Positions 10,346 to 24,245 are shown, numbered from the stretch's first letter. The stretch is 64,000 nt of DNA from Manihot esculenta (GCF_001659605.2 NC_035174.2:8862402-8926401); one strand, 5' to 3'. The notes: generated from the letters alone by a model not told the origin. Numbers and translations: made by a program.

Positions 10346-13300
10346 ATGAGTAGCGGTGCAGGATCATCCCATAATCGAACCCCCAGAGAATTAATATGCC
10401 ACGGCGGTGCTGGTGCTGCTGCAGGTTAGTTTAGTCAAGCTAGAATTTTTTACTTAAATATTTGTTGAAACGATGTTAAGTTTGTGAATTTCTTTTTAGG
10501 GTTTTCTTTATTGGCTAATTCAAGCAAGGGATTTAAATTGAGTTGGTTCTCAATGGATTCTGTTTTTGTTAATGGATGGTGCTACTCGTTTGTGAAACTT
10601 ATATGGGTGAATAATTAGTTTTCTGTAATTTCACGAGTATTTGGTTATACTTGCAGGTGCTATTGCGGCTACTTTTGTTTGCCCATTGGATGTGATCAAG
10701 ACAAGGTTACAGGTTCATGGCCTGCCCGCAACTCCCAATTCAGGTCGCCCAGGTATTTGTGGATTCTCTATCTGCCCTTGAATGTTATGTTTTATGTTGG
10801 TCTTTCAAACGGATGGATGGTTTATTTAAAAGCAACGGGAACATCTGATGGAGTTGCCTTGGCATTGAACCAAACTTTTAGAGGGAAAATCATTCCCTAC
10901 AGAACGTTAAAGACTAGAACCTTGATTTCTTGATCTGGTTAATGGTTAAAACATTCACATTGTTTCTTTGTTAAGAGGTGTCTGTTTGTCATTTTAATAT
11001 ACATATGATTTTCACAGTTCACAAGGTGGGGATTAGTGTATGAACCTATTGACCAATATCTTTTGTTTAAATGAAGACTTTTAGTTCATAATTCTAGCTG
11101 CTAGATAGACTGTAATTCTAAATATGGAGTTATGGACTTTAAATTTGATTCTATTCCTTAATATATTCTGTTCTCTTGCTTATCAAAGATTGACCTTTCT
11201 TTATGCTTCTCTTTTTTCATATATGCTCAGGTAGCATCGTTGTCACAAGTCTCAAAAACATAATTAGAAACGAAGGTTTTAAGGGATTGTATCGAGGTCT
11301 CTCTCCAACAATAATAGCTCTACTTCCAAACTGGACTGTAAGTATTACTTTTCTTGCTTGTTTCTATGTGAAACCAGTTCTTGAAATGTATTTAGCAGCT
11401 AACAATGTGATTGTTTGGGCTAAATATCTGAGGCTTTCTGATTGAGGACAAAAATGTTACCCCCCCCCCCCCCCCCTTCAACCACCTTGGGTAATATTAC
11501 TGCTGAGTGGTTCTTATTTTACTGGAAAAGCAATGCCGATTTTTATTTTCAAATAATTAAAATGTCTGTAACATGTAATCTTTAATGTTCACTGATAAGA
11601 AGACCATCAATAGGAAGCTAAGCTCATCCATCTTGTTTGTATGTTTCTTATGAAGGCCTCCCCCTGTGCAATCTCTTTTTCTATATTATTGAGGATTAAA
11701 AATGAAGAAACTGCCAGCTTGACTTATATCTCTAACATTTTGGAGGAAAAGCTATCACTGCCTCCAATGGAGAAACAGGGATACTAGAGTTGAAATTGTT
11801 AGTTTATTTCTCTTTTGAATGGCATACTGAAATGCATTAATTACTAGGGTCAAATCCTGGTGTCTTTTATTGGATTGATTAAAGGATTGATCAAGTCATG
11901 TTTCCTTTTCTCTCTCAGCCAACACAGGCAAAATGCCTTTTTATTTTCTTTTCAATTTATTCAGTAACAACTGTGCTCATTTTACTTGTAGGTGTATTTC
12001 ATAGTTTACGAACAACTCAAGGGCCTTCTCCTTTCACATGGTTGGTACTCTGCGATGTTGCATGTTTCAGATTTATGCTTTGATCTTCTTCTGAATTCCT
12101 ATACTAATCTGGTCTTAACTTTCCTTCAAAGATAGGAAGGGTGCTGTGTTTATTGGTTTGCTTCAATATACTTGCTTCTTTTTTTTTTTTTTCACTTTTT
12201 TATTTGATATTGAATCGCAGGGGATGGAAATAGCCAACTCACAGTTGGTGCAAACATGGTAGCTGCTGCAGGTGCTGGGGCTGCCACTGCCATTGCTACA
12301 AATCCATTGTGGGTAGTGAAAACCAGACTCCAAGTAAGTATATTTTGGCTATATATTCTAGGGTTCTGTCTACTACACTTGTTACCTCTTCAATTGATGG
12401 TTGTTTTTAAGATTTTATTGCAACAAATATATAGTTCATTGATGCATTTTAAATACCTTGATCATTGACAAGTAGACAGAGAGACACCTGTCTCTGTGTA
12501 TGTGATTTTAGAGGACACCGTAGCTGTACTTTTTTTAGTTATTGGAGTACATTGTTGTACAGCAACAAATATTGTTTTCCATGTTGCAGCCTTGCAGAAA
12601 TATCTAAATCAGGCCACAACTGGAAAATGGGGTGGAATTCTGAGGATCGAACTCCTTGATAATGCTAGTAGTAAAGCAGGCATATACTTTGGATCATACA
12701 AATAAGCCTCCTGGCAAGTGAATTTATAGAAAGTTAGTCTCTTTTAGTTTTGAGATTCTAGAAACATCCGTGCTTTCTCTTTTGCTGAAAAGGATTTAGC
12801 ATAGAAACTTTGACGTGTTGTTAAGAGCAAATAGACATTAGGGCCATTTGGGGAGGATTATTTTCTTTCTTTCTTTGCCACCTCACTTTCCTTCTTTTTG
12901 GTGGTTTAACTGGTAAGTTTTGTCATCTTAATATTTATTATTAACTGTAATCCAAAATAGCAAGCATAACTAAAACTATGTTTAGTATGCCAACTGCAAG
13001 CGTCAGAACTAGTGTCACCCAATGTTGCTTGATTGCGTCCCTACTACTAAGATAGATGTCAAGCATGGTGAGCATTGTAAGATTGGGAGAGCGATAAACT
13101 GTTTTAATGCAAAAAATTTGTACTTGCTGCATGTTTGGATCTTAGACAGCTTATTATTTCTTTTTTGTTGCTCTTCTACAAATATAGCTTTTAATTGATA
13201 CACTGGTTTATATGATCAAATGTGGACAATGCCCGAGCGCTTGAAACTGTCAACCAAGTAGAAAGTTTGTTGAGCTTGCATGATTCTGAAAATGTCTTTT

Positions 13301-15566
13301 GCCATTAGGTGCCAAGAAAAGCTCAATAACCTTGAGAGATGGAATGAGATTGAAACTTAGTGTATGACTACAAGTTTAACTCTATTACCATATCTGGATT
13401 TAAGGAAATCAAAGTGTGGATTTGAATGTCATTTTAGTTCAAATGAGGATGCAAAAGTGGAAGATCAAGAAAGGAACAAAAATAGGAAAGCACACAGTTA
13501 AATGAAACATGTTGTAGTTTACATAGGAACTTACACCTTTTCACTGGTTTCTCAAATTCACAAGCTAAAGCTACTTTTGGGGAATTTGCCTAATGTTTTG
13601 AAGTGCCTGCATTCTCTTCTTTCAAGAATGGTTTATCAGAATTGCCCATGTCCAATCTGCAGAACGCTGCTTAAAATGATCCCCAAAAAAATTGGTTTCT
13701 GTAATAAGTTATGTGGTGGGACATTTTATTTTATTTTTTATATCTTGGCCAAAATTTTCACCGTTGAATTTGGAAATTTTCTTCAATACTGTTGAATTTC
13801 ACATCGGTTGTGGAAAGGGGTAATGTGCCCCTTATATGGGTCAGGGCCATAGGTACTCCTCTCCTTTGAGCTAGCTTTTGGGGTGAGTTAAGCCTGACCC
13901 AAATTTAACATGGTATCAGAGCTTCCCAATCCGATATTGAGCCTCTCATAAATGTGTCACGCACCAACAAAAATTCTGGGCGTAAGGGGATGTGTTGAAT
14001 CCCACATCGATTATGGAAAGGGGTAATGAGCCCCTTATATGGGCCATAGGCACTCCTCCCCTTTGAGCTAGTTTTTGGGGGAGTTAAGCCTGGTCCAAAT
14101 TTAACAAATACTTTAAAAAAATGGTTTCTGTATTAAGTTCTGTGGTGGGACATTGCCTAAATTTTCACTGTTGAATATGAGAAATTTCTTCAATACTTTT
14201 GTTTTTGACCACAAGATAGTGCAAGAAATTTCTCCCTAGCAGATTCCTATCTTTTGCTGGTGTCAAGAGCAAAAGCTAGACTTATTGCTAATCACTTCCT
14301 CTTCTTTTGCTCATTCATTTACCTTTTTTTTTGGTGCTGGGGTGAGATGGGAGGGGAGGGGTTTAAGTGGGTGGCAGGTGAGGATTGGTGATTAATAGAA
14401 CTCTATATCAAGAGCATTTGTTCATTGTGGCTTGTGCTGATATTTAATTTATGATTTTGATTCCATTTTTTGATACTCAGTTGTTTCATCTCTTTTTAGA
14501 CACAGGGATTGAGACCAGATGTGGTTCCCTATAAAAGCATACATTCTGCCTTTAGAAGGATCATACACGAGGAAGGCATGCGAGGGTTGTATAGGTTGGT
14601 GCATATTTTAATTTTGGACCCAGTCTTTAATTGTACTTTGGATTGAGTGATTTTTTGGGACCATTTTGCAATCAATGTTTCTATTATTTTAATGAATAGA
14701 ATTCATTCTTTCGTGTGATAAAAGCTTTTTTCTTGGTATGAGACAGTGGCATTCTGCCTTCTTTGGCTGGGATAAGTCATGTTGCAATTCAGTTTCCGGC
14801 ATATGAAAAGTTCAAGTATTATATGGCTAAAAAGGGTAATATTTACTTTTAATACTTTTCTGGAATCTGGGCGCAAGATTTTTTTTGTGAATTATTACGT
14901 TTGATCAGTGCTGATCTTATTGTTTTCAACTTTCTCAGATAATACAACTGTTGATAAACTAAGTCCTGGGGATGTTGCAATCGCTGCTTCATCATCCAAA
15001 GTGCTTGCTTCCATAATGACTTATCCTCATGAGGTGTGTTTTTGGCATGGTTCTTTTCTTTTCTAGGGGGGAGTTTATCACCTACCAAATTCTCAATATC
15101 TCTCTTGCTTAAAGCATGCACATGCACCGAGTGCGCGCGCATTATGTTTTACTAAGTGCATTTCAAATAACAGGTTGTGCGATCAAGACTTCAAGAGCAA
15201 GGGCAAGTCAGAAATTCTGAGGTGCAGTATAGTGGGGTCATTGATTGTATCAAGAAGGTGTTCCAAAAGGAAGGTTTTCCTGGATTTTACCGTGGCTGTG
15301 CGACGAACTTAATGAGAACAACTCCATCTGCTGTGATTACATTTACCAGTTATGAAATGATACATAGGTTTTTAGACCGAGTCTTGCCTGCAGACAAGAA
15401 GCATTCAGAAGATCAACCAAAATCAGGGTATCCCCAGCATCTGAGGGAAAATCAAGGAAATGGGATGGGTAACAACATTGTTTTGGGGCAATCACAAACA
15501 CAGCAAAATAATAGAACTACCTCTGCTCCTCTGGCAAGCAAAGAGCAGCTAACTCCAGCACACTGA
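10346..15566 (+). CDS. NDT2: Mitochondrial-carrier-family NAD+ transporter (NDT2-like)
   Basis: Nine exons join in phase: 10346-10424, 10657-10752, 11231-11337, 11992-12040, 12221-12333, 14500-14594, 14747-14835, 14939-15033 and 15174-15566, giving 371 aa. All introns are GT..AG. Three carrier repeats are seen, with signatures [10 protein letters not shown] (from residue 36), [10 protein letters not shown] (from 139) and PHEVVRSRLQ (from 239). Trp in place of the acid in the second signature is typical of the nucleotide/NAD/FAD branch. Residues such as [17 protein letters not shown], the spacing, and a hydrophilic Gln/Asn-rich tail after about residue 320 fit Arabidopsis NDT2 (At1g25380) better than the shorter NDT1. 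The family exchanges NAD+ for ADP or AMP across an organelle inner membrane; NDT2 is mitochondrial. Intron 5 is long (2.2 kb) and carries a TRIM element. Confidence 0.93.
11461..11476 (+). repeat. Poly-C tract in intron 3
   Basis: An uninterrupted run of 16 or so C residues lies within intron 3 of the carrier gene. It is notable in otherwise AT-rich introns and may be length-variable or an assembly-sensitive site. Confidence 0.7.
13680..14205 (+). repeat. Tandem duplication of about 100 bp split by a TRIM element
   Basis: The segment before the TRIM (about 13685-13789, from AAAAAATTGGTTTCTGT to CTTCAATAC) is repeated just after it (about 14112-14205, from AAAAAAATGGTTTCTGT to CTTCAATAC) with substitutions and a short deletion. 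Removing the TRIM and one TSD places the two units in tandem, so the tandem duplication came first and the TRIM inserted at the junction. Confidence 0.7.
13790..14106 (+). mobile_element. TRIM (terminal-repeat retrotransposon in miniature) in intron 5
   Basis: A complete 317-bp element: LTR 13790-13910 (121 bp), primer-binding site TGGTATCAGAGC at 13911-13922 (initiator tRNA-Met type), about 60 bp of internal DNA ending in the purine-rich GTAAGGGGA, then LTR 13993-14106 (114 bp). Both LTRs run TGTTGAAT...TTTAACA. The TSD AATAC is intact on both sides (13785-13789 and 14107-14111). It has no coding capacity and lies in the sense orientation in the intron, where its LTR could in principle supply splice or polyadenylation signals. 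Confidence 0.92.
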
Positions 15567-16153
15567 TTGACTTGTTCCTTTGGGAACTTGCCGGGTAGTT
15601 ATTATCCATAGATATTGAAATGGGTACTAAAACTTTTTGGTGAAGAAGAAGAATGAATTCTTTTTTTTTTTTTTTTTTTTTTTTTTTCTGAAATTTCTAA
15701 TTTTGGTTTTATATTTTATTTGGAAAGCCCAGCCAAATGTAATGTGCGGTAATAAGATGCGAATTTTTTTTTCTTCTCTAATTTGCTTTTATTAATATTT
15801 TATTGAAGATGTACGAGGTAAATGCAATGGCGGAGTACTTCTATCTCACAATAACCTATTATTTTAGAATTTTTTTTTTCAAATAATCTGTCACTTATAA
15901 AAATTTTTTCTAAAATTTCTCTTTTCACATGTTTATCTAGCTGAAATTATAATTTACAATTCATCTTCTTAAATATGCCTATCAACCAATTAAATATTCA
16001 GGTGATACCTTTCGGGAATGCATTGAAGCGTAATCTCGATGCATCAATGGGTTAAGTATGGTTTCTGCTAGCTGTTGCATGATTCTATCCGTTGGTTCTT
16101 AGGTGGGAAGGTGTTATGTTTTTCAAGAAATAATTCTATTTTCTGAAACAAAA

Positions 16154-16205
<52 letters not shown>

Positions 16206-16796
16206 ATGAAAAGAAAAGGTGCAAGTATTATTGAAAATTTTGACCATTGGAGATAAATTTTTGAAACAGGGGAGGAACTTTTTTTTTTTTAAATTTAATT
16301 CTTTTTAAACAAATAATATCTTCTTTGAAAATTTTGTTCTTTTCAAAATAATTTTTTTGATGGGGAACATTTCTGGAATTTTACATGTTTTAAGACCTTT
16401 GATCGTTTTTACCCTACATAAATAAGCACAAAATGTGAATGGATGATACAAAATATTAAGAAAAATCAAATATAAAAAACAAATTCATTTAGTTTTAAAA
16501 ATACATAGACAGAGTAGTTAAATTTTATCAACTCTCCTACCAGTTACTGTTCCTAAAATGTAGCTTTCTGTGAACGAAATTTGAGAATGCACATGAGAAC
16601 AAAATGACATTGCAACCCAGCTGCACTGATTGACATCAAATAATGAGTATGAAGATGTTCTCATCAACTGATTTGAAATTTAATAACATGTAAATAAGGT
16701 TCAGCAGAACAACCACCATTAACCCACTTGTCAGCTGCAAAATCCAGTGATGGTAGTGACAGAATTCTTCAACAATGGATTCATCATGCTCCTTCG
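15567..16796. other. 3' UTR of the carrier gene and AT-rich spacer
   Basis: Probable 3' UTR follows the stop at 15564-15566, with a long T run at about 15661-15687. Beyond about 15800 the DNA is AT-rich intergenic and leads into the 3' end of the convergent receptor-kinase gene. No other gene seen. Confidence 0.5.
16148..16205 (+). repeat. Compound microsatellite A(n)-(TA)14-T(n)
   Basis: A run of A (about 16150-16162), then about 14 TA units to 16190, then a T run to 16205. The whole is nearly self-complementary. Confidence 0.85.
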
Positions 16797-19711
16797 CTAG
16801 GCTCCCTCAACAAATTCTCCATATTCAATTCTCTTCAGTTGCTCCACTACCTCACACATAGAAGGTCTCATTTCCTTATCCTGTTGTAAACATAGAAAAG
16901 CCAACTCTGCAATTGAAGTTGTCATTCTTTTAACTTCCTCATCTGACTTGTACCCAAGACACGGGTCAATCAACTCATCAAATGCACACCTTTGAATCTT
17001 ATTTATTGCTAAATTGGCCAAATTAACATCATCCCTATGCCTTGTTATATCAACAGCGGGTAGTGATGATATGAGCTCTACAAGGACAACACCAAAGCTA
17101 TAGACATCGCTCTTTTCAGTTAGCTGGTAAGAGTAGTAGTACTCAGGGTCAACATAGCCTGGAGTCCCTTGCGGAGCAGTTGAGATATGAGTAGCATCAA
17201 TTGGAAACAGTCTGGAAAGCCCAAAATCTGCAACTTTCACACAGAAATTATTGTCAAGGAGAATGTTTTCGGTTTTCACATCTCGGTGAATGATGTCTGA
17301 AACATGAAGGTAAGCCAACGCACTAGCTGTTTCTGCAGCAATCCTCATCCGAATAGGCCAGGTTAATGAACCAGACTTGGCTCGATCACCGTGGAGATGA
17401 TTAGCAACAGTGCCATTCGGAATATATTCATAGACAAGGAGGAGTTCACGACTGCGATGTGAAGTGCTACCATAAAGTGACACGAGATTTCTGTGTCGCA
17501 GACGTGTAAGGATTTCAATTTCATTGAGGAACTGCTTAACCCTTTTATAATTGTGCTCATATAGGCACTTGACTGCAACTTCACGTCCATCTTGAAGTTT
17601 GCCTGGTTGAGAATGATAGAAAAACAGTTAATTAACAAGTTGCTAGCTATCAGTTCTCTACCCTAGAAATTTCTTTGCTTTTAATTAAAGAAATGTAGGA
17701 TGTTTATCGTCATACCGTAGTATACAGCTCCAGAACCTCCATCTCCAAGCTCTTTTTGAGAATCAAAGTTATTTGTGGCTTCTTCAAGTTCAGTATAGGA
17801 GAAGATGGGGACCCCAAAGTAGATATTTTGCCCTTCCATTTCTGGATTTATGGAGGAATCATAGGAGTTGTTTGCTGAGATTAATTTTGAGGAGGAACGT
17901 TTTCTCTCATATCGACACCAGATGAGAATTATGGTCAATGAGATGACCATTATTGCAGCAAGTCCTCCAAGAACCAAAGCTGAAAATGAGAATGGTGTAA
18001 TTCAACACATGTATCAATGCTTTGACAGTAGGAATTGTCTATCGACACTGTGCAAAAGAAAGATAAATTGATATTAATCAATCTGTCAAGGGGGTAAGTT
18101 ACCTAGAGTTCCTCGCCATCCCCATCTTTGCCCCCCTGCACAAGTTTAAAACGACTATTAGCGTGTTAATTCAAACTTGTGGAAACTGACTGATGCATAC
18201 TATGCCAAATTGGCATGCTCCGATATCTTAGTAAGGACCGGAAGCGAAAATTCCAAAATAATACATCCTACGAAGTAGGCCAGCAAACTTATATGAAAGG
18301 TGGAAGGTTTAGTGTTTACTGGATGATTTAAAGACAGAGAGAAGTGGTGATAGGCAAATCAAACACACTAGAGTTTATGAATCTAAGGGACAAACACAGA
18401 ATATTTAACAGATAATCAACAATGAACTGAGTAAATTACGTTCACTTTTGCATATTTCCACTAGAAAATGGCAGAGGACCTCAGTAGTCAGTTCACAAGG
18501 TAATTAAGCTAGCAACTACTGCAGAGTACTGTCATAGTAAGACATGAAATTACCTCCTTGTAACACAAAAGACAACATGGCTTATCTCTCTATCTTTGTT
18601 GGCACAATTCCTGCCAACTGAGGCAGGGGAATTTCCACAAGAGCCATGATGATCTTTATCCTATTATTCTAATATCTCATAGTTCAAGGACTCTAACCAA
18701 TGTAGCACCACCATCCTAGGTAGTTTATCTTGACCTTCATATTCGTGTATGAAGGCAAATATAATTATATATACTGAAGGTAAGAACAGAATAGTAGAAA
18801 ATAGGACTTGTAGAAGTGGAAAAACCCAACGAGTAATGACCTGTGAGTTTCAACTTTGAAGTCTCTGTTTAAACAATATCAATGGAAGTGAGGGAATTAT
18901 GAAACATGAGAGGACTATCTTCAATTATATAGCCTACTTACTAGATTTGTAATTGAAGAAAACAAAAGCGAGCCTTACCCTTCTCTGCATTGCTACAATG
19001 ATTTTTGCTGTGACCATCAGTTTCACATTTAGAAGCTATGCTTGCATTAGCACAGAGAAAAGCTCCATTGTTGTTTATTTGGCATTGACCTCCTTTTTCA
19101 AAATGACAAGAGCTACAATTAAAAGATACAGATACTCGAACTTGAAACTTCAATTTTATGTCGTAGTGAGTCTGATTCTGAACTCCTGGGAGGAGGATGG
19201 TTGAACAGTTATGAGAAAGAAAACGTGAATTACTACCAGTTGGGTAAGCAAGATAGAAACTATTGTTGTTACAATCTTTGTAATGACTAAAATTAGAGGC
19301 GTGAGTGATAGAGGTTCGGTTGCATTTGAACAAGGTAATATTAGGTATAATTCTGAAAGAGACTATATCAGGGCTGGAAAGTTGGAATTCCTCAACGAAA
19401 TCACAAATTTGTTTATCCAAGTGATTCTGAAGTTCTGAATCATTGATAGAGATGGTATCAGCCTCAGAGATGTTATCAGCTTTAAACCATCTTCCTCCCT
19501 TCTTTAGTTGGATCTTTTGGTCACTGCAATTTACCATCAATAGCCCACAAGTAGGATCCTTCGCTTGAGTAAAAGGAAACCTAATATCTCCAAATTTTCC
19601 ACAGTTGAAGTTTGGACAACGAGTCGGGTAATTCGATGTTTCGGCAGAGTAAAGAAAGAGAAGAAGAGAGAAAGCAAAGAATGGTAAAACTGAGAGATGC
19701 TGAGGCACCAT
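16797..19711 (-). CDS. LRK10L/WAK-like receptor kinase with RD kinase domain
   Basis: Minus-strand exons 18979-19711, 18103-18135, 17716-17979 and 16797-17602 join in phase to 611 aa. A signal peptide (about residues 1-25) is followed by a Cys-rich GUB_WAK_bind-type ectodomain ([16 protein letters not shown] near residue 33) and a WAK_assoc-like tail ([13 protein letters not shown]). A 33-nt mini-exon precedes the transmembrane segment at about 256-279. The kinase has the Gly loop [12 protein letters not shown], Lys355 in VAVK, HRDVK with Asp451, and DFG Asp469, so it is an RD kinase predicted to be active. The family acts at the plasma membrane, probably sensing cell-wall or pathogen signals; Arabidopsis LRK10L1 is the nearest named type. 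It shares exon phases and the same 264-nt third exon with the gene at 30115-32226, showing paralogy. Start chosen as the first Met giving a signal peptide. Confidence 0.9.
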
Positions 19712-21149
19712 CTGGAAACTCCAACTATTACCTGTGTTTATGCCCTGTATATTCCTAGTTATAGCTGCTTATCCATTAAACCCGCCAATGAACTTGTAGA
19801 GGAACAGGACTTTCAGTTTGAACTCGGAAGGTTGATTCTTGACTAGTGAGGACGACTAGAAAATTGGAGTTGGATAAAAAGGTTTTGGTCTGTGATTCTT
19901 TTCGGTCAAGTGGGTCAGAACAGTGGCTGTAATGCTGTTACTTGTCTTTCTCAATTCTTATCGTAGGAAACTGAAAGTTTGAAACTTTCATACTAGAAAC
20001 ATAATGGGTGGTATCATTTGTCTTTATCTGGGCCCTTCTATTTCTACTGTATTAATAGGTGCCAATGCCATGAACGAAACTTGACGATATCACAGTCGCC
20101 TCTGGCGTGCAGTACTGGAAAGCCTGGAATTTTGCGGTCATTGTGAGCTGGGCTATCCAGGGATGGATGGGTCAGCCTGGACTTGGTCCATTTAGAAATT
20201 AGGGTATTTAATCAGTAGCCCCAAAAGCCCATAATCTAAACCGCATCACATTTTTTAATCATAGAATGGTTAAAAAATCCTCATTTTTGCTTTTATTAAA
20301 TTTAAAGGTCCTTCTGCCCAATATAACTGTTAGTCTTCTTACTGATTTTAATAATCAAATGAGAAGACTTTTAAATATCTAAATTACCCTCTCTTTTCTT
20401 TTTCTCTCTCTCCTTACTATTTAATTAATTAAATAATAATAAATTATATTATATTATATTTCTAAATTATATATACTATATTAAAATAATCTTATAATAA
20501 ATAGTAATATTATTTGATATCAAATATTATTTTATTATAGAATATAGAATAATAATACATTTAAATAAAAATAAGGTAAAGTAATAAATCATATATATAT
20601 GCATATGTTTTTATTATGCCAAAAAGTCTAGTGTGTAACGGTACAAAGTTTTACAAATAAAAATCGACAAATAATCCAAAAAAACAGTTATAGAAAATCC
20701 AACTAGTGACTAAATAGGGAGATTAATAAATTTTTTAAAATTGTAAAAATTAAATAGTAAAATAATTAATAATTAAAATTAATGATGAAACTGATTAATA
20801 AATTTTTTAAAATGTGAATGAATTTATGAATTTTTTTCTTATTTATATATTAATTTTCTCTATTTATTATTATATTAACATTTGTATAAAAAATAATTAA
20901 ATTATAAAATTATATATTTTATATAATAAATTAATATTTTTATATTTATTTCATATTATTAGTCATTTTATATATTAATAATAATGATTAAATATATTTC
21001 ATTAAATACCTAACATATACAATATATCAATAAAATTCAATTATCAATTATTAGTTACAATCAACTGTGAACAATAATTATTAATTATATCTAAATATGT
21101 GGTTGAAAATATGGGATTATCACAAATGTTATAAGATAAAGATAAACTT
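19712..21149. other. Receptor-kinase promoter region and AT-rich spacer
   Basis: The first few hundred bases upstream of 19711 presumably contain the kinase-gene promoter; no motif was defined. From about 20250 the DNA is highly AT-rich. No gene or clear repeat seen. Confidence 0.45.
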
Positions 21150-21179
21150 TCAAAACTTTTCTAGTTCGTTGGATTTAGA

Positions 21180-24100
21180 ATCTGTCCTTAATTGGTTAGC
21201 AGAGGTTGATGATTTTTCAAAGTTATGAATGTGGAAGAAGATCAAAAAATTCTGATTGTGACTTATAAATTAAAGGGTAGTGTAGCAACATGGTGGAATT
21301 TTGTTCAAAATGAACACTATCGCAGAAGGTTTGAACCTCTATGAAACTGGCTGTTGATGAAACAGATGATTGAACAACGGTTCTTGCTTAGTGATCACGT
21401 CCAAGTTTTACATAACCGGTATCATGATTGTATTCAAGGGAGTCGAATGGTGGATAAATATATAGAAGGGTGTTTGAAGTTGCAGGCGAGGTGTGATAAC
21501 TGTGAGAGCGAAGCCCAACAGGTTGTTCATTATCAGAGGGGACTGAATTACGAAATTCGCCATATGATAGAGGTAGCTGTGATTTTTTACTTTGGCAAAT
21601 GCCATTGAGATGGCAAAAAGAGCGGAAAAATGTGTTGAATGGTAGTCTCGACATTAGTTTAATCGAAATTTTAATTACAGAAATTCTAGTTCGATAGGAA
21701 ATCAGCAATATAGAGGTAATTACAGCGGACAACCTTTTAAGGTTGTAAATTCTGGCAATCAACAGACTAATGTGGAAGAAAGAAGAAATAGTAAGGAAAA
21801 AGCAGTCATCAATATAGTAGACAAAAGAGGCAAAATCAATCCTTATCAGAAATCAACCGGAGACATATGTTATCGCTGCAGACAACCTGGCCATCGGTCG
21901 AATAATTATTCAAAACACAGAAGAGTTAATAATGATCGTCAATAGGTTAGTGTGGTTGAGAAGGTAGTTGAATTTAAGGAGGAAGTGGATGAAAATGATG
22001 GGTCTATTGCTGGTTCTGAGGATGGGGAGGTTACATATGTGGTGAAGAAAATTTTATGTTTGACGAAACAAAAGGACGAAATGCAAAGGAGGAAGATTTT
22101 TTAGGCGAAGTGTCAAGTGGGAGAAGCGATTTGCAGGCTAATTATAAATAGCTGCAGTTGTGAGAATCTGATAGCTAAGCAATTGGTTCAGAAACTGCAG
22201 TTCCCTACATAACTTTACCATTCACCATATAAAGTTGGATGGATTAAGGAAGGTCTGATAATTGAAGTCAACAGAATCTACAGCGTGCCTATTTTATCGG
22301 TAAATCTTATATTGAATCTGTTAATTATGACATTATGGATATATATTGCTATGGAATTTTATTAGGTCGTCCTTGGCAGTTTGATGTTGATACTTTGCAT
22401 AAGGGGAAGAAAAATTCGTATATATTTACATGGCATAGGAAGAAGATTACTATTTTGTCTTTTTGTTCTACTAAGCATTCTAAAGTGGAAAGAAAAACTG
22501 TTACTGCTGTTTCTACGAGAGTGCAAAGATTATTAGGCTCAGTTAGAAAATTTGGAGGCACATTGGTTTTATTGGTGTGAGCAAAAGGTGAAGTAGAGGA
22601 TGCACTATCTTTACCACCACCAGTCAAAGAGCTGTTGGAGGAGTTTCCTAGGGTAGTGGGGGAGCCTTCAAAGCTTTCATCTTTACGGGATATTCAACAT
22701 CGGATTGATCTCATTCTTGGATCCAAATTACCGAATCTGCCTTATTACATGATGAGCCCAAAGGAGAGTGAAATCCTTTAGGAACAGGTTGAAGAGTCAT
22801 TAAAGAAGGAACACGTTCGGGAGAGCATGAGTCCTTGCGAGCTCCTGCCTTATTGGTTTCAAAGAAAGATGGAAGTTAGAGAATATGCATACATAGTAGA
22901 GTTATTAATAAGATTACACTTCAGTATCAATTTTCTATTCCTCGCTTGGATGACATGATGGATCAATTATCAGGGTCTAAAGTCTTTTCAAAGATCTACT
23001 TTAAAAGTAGCTACCACCAATTTCGAATTAAGGAGGGAGATGAATGGAAGATAACCTTTAAAACTAAAGAAGGTTTGTACGAGTAGCTGGTTATGCCATT
23101 TGGGTTGATGAATACTTCAAGCACATTCATGCAACTCATGAACTAGGTTTTGCGCCCTTTCTTATGCAAATTCATGGTTGTCTATTTTAATGATATTTTG
23201 ATTTTTAGTCGCAGTAAAAAAGAACATTTACAGTACCTCCGTCAAGTCATAACAACCTTGCTGGTTATTAATTTAAAAGAAATACATTTTTATGATGGAG
23301 CGCATTCTGTTTCTTGAATAGGTTGTTAGTGTAGAAGGGATACATGTTGATAAGAAAAAGGTAGAAGCAATTCGAAACTGGCTCATTCTAAAAAATATTT
23401 CAAAAGTTCATAGCTTTCATGGACTTACTACTTTCTATCAGCTGTTTATCATAAATTTCAGCAGCATCGCTGCCCCTATCACAGATTGTTTGAAGAAAAA
23501 GATAGTGCAAAAATTTACTTTGACTGCAACTGCCAATAAAAGTTTTAAGGAGATTAAAGATAAGTTTATTTCTGCCCCTATTTTTACTCTACCTAATTTT
23601 AATAAACTGTTTGAAGTTGAATGTAATGTTTGTGTAGTTGGGATTGGTGGTGTGTTATTACAGTCTAATAGGCTTATTACCTTTTTTAGTAAGAAATTGA
23701 ATGATGCTAGGAAAAAGTGGTCTACTTATGAGTAGAAATTGTATGTAGTATTATGTGCCTTTAAGGCTTGGGAATATTATCTGATGGGGCAGAAATTCAT
23801 ATTCACAGACTATCAATTTTTTATTCATTTTAAGACTAAAAAACATGTGAATAAGATGTATGCTCAGTGGGCAGCTTATTTTAGAGTTTTTTATTATGTC
23901 ATAAAATATAAGACTGGTCATAGTAACAAAGTAGCAGACGCTTTAAGTAGGAGGGCTGCTTTATTGATTACAATCATGGATTTTGAATTTCTAAAGAATT
24001 TGTATGCTATAGATGATAATTTTGCTGATATATGGGTAAAGGTCCAGACTTTTAGATGATAATTTTGCTGATATATGGATAAAGGTCCAGACTTGTCAAC

Positions 24101-24240
24101 TTGCTGATGGATTTTTTATGCATGATGAGTTTCTTTTTAAGGAGAACATATTATGCATTTCTCATTCTTTTTTATGGGAAAAATTGATTCGAAAGGTCCA
24201 TGGTGGAGGTTTGAGTGATCATTTGGGGAGTGATAAGACT
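21180..24240 (+). pseudogene. Element D gag-RT-RNase H pseudogene
   Basis: Multiple reading-frame breaks, for example stops inside the gag at about 21341, within RT at about 22781 and 23085, and between the RNase H pieces at 23734. The longest pieces are 23490-23735 and 23739-24059, together covering most of RNase H. The segment at about 24042-24110 nearly repeats the preceding bases (ATAATTTTGCTGATATATGG twice), a local duplication of about 45 bp. Confidence 0.75.
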
Positions 24241-24245
24241 ATTGC

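Noticed and set aside
12465..12705. Possible extra exon of the carrier gene in intron 5
   Set aside because: Exons 5 and 6 join in phase and preserve the family sequence without it. The frame here has no similarity to the carrier repeats.
12941..13203. Small minus-strand ORFs within intron 5
   Set aside because: Short, no domain, and inside an intron with no other sign of a gene.
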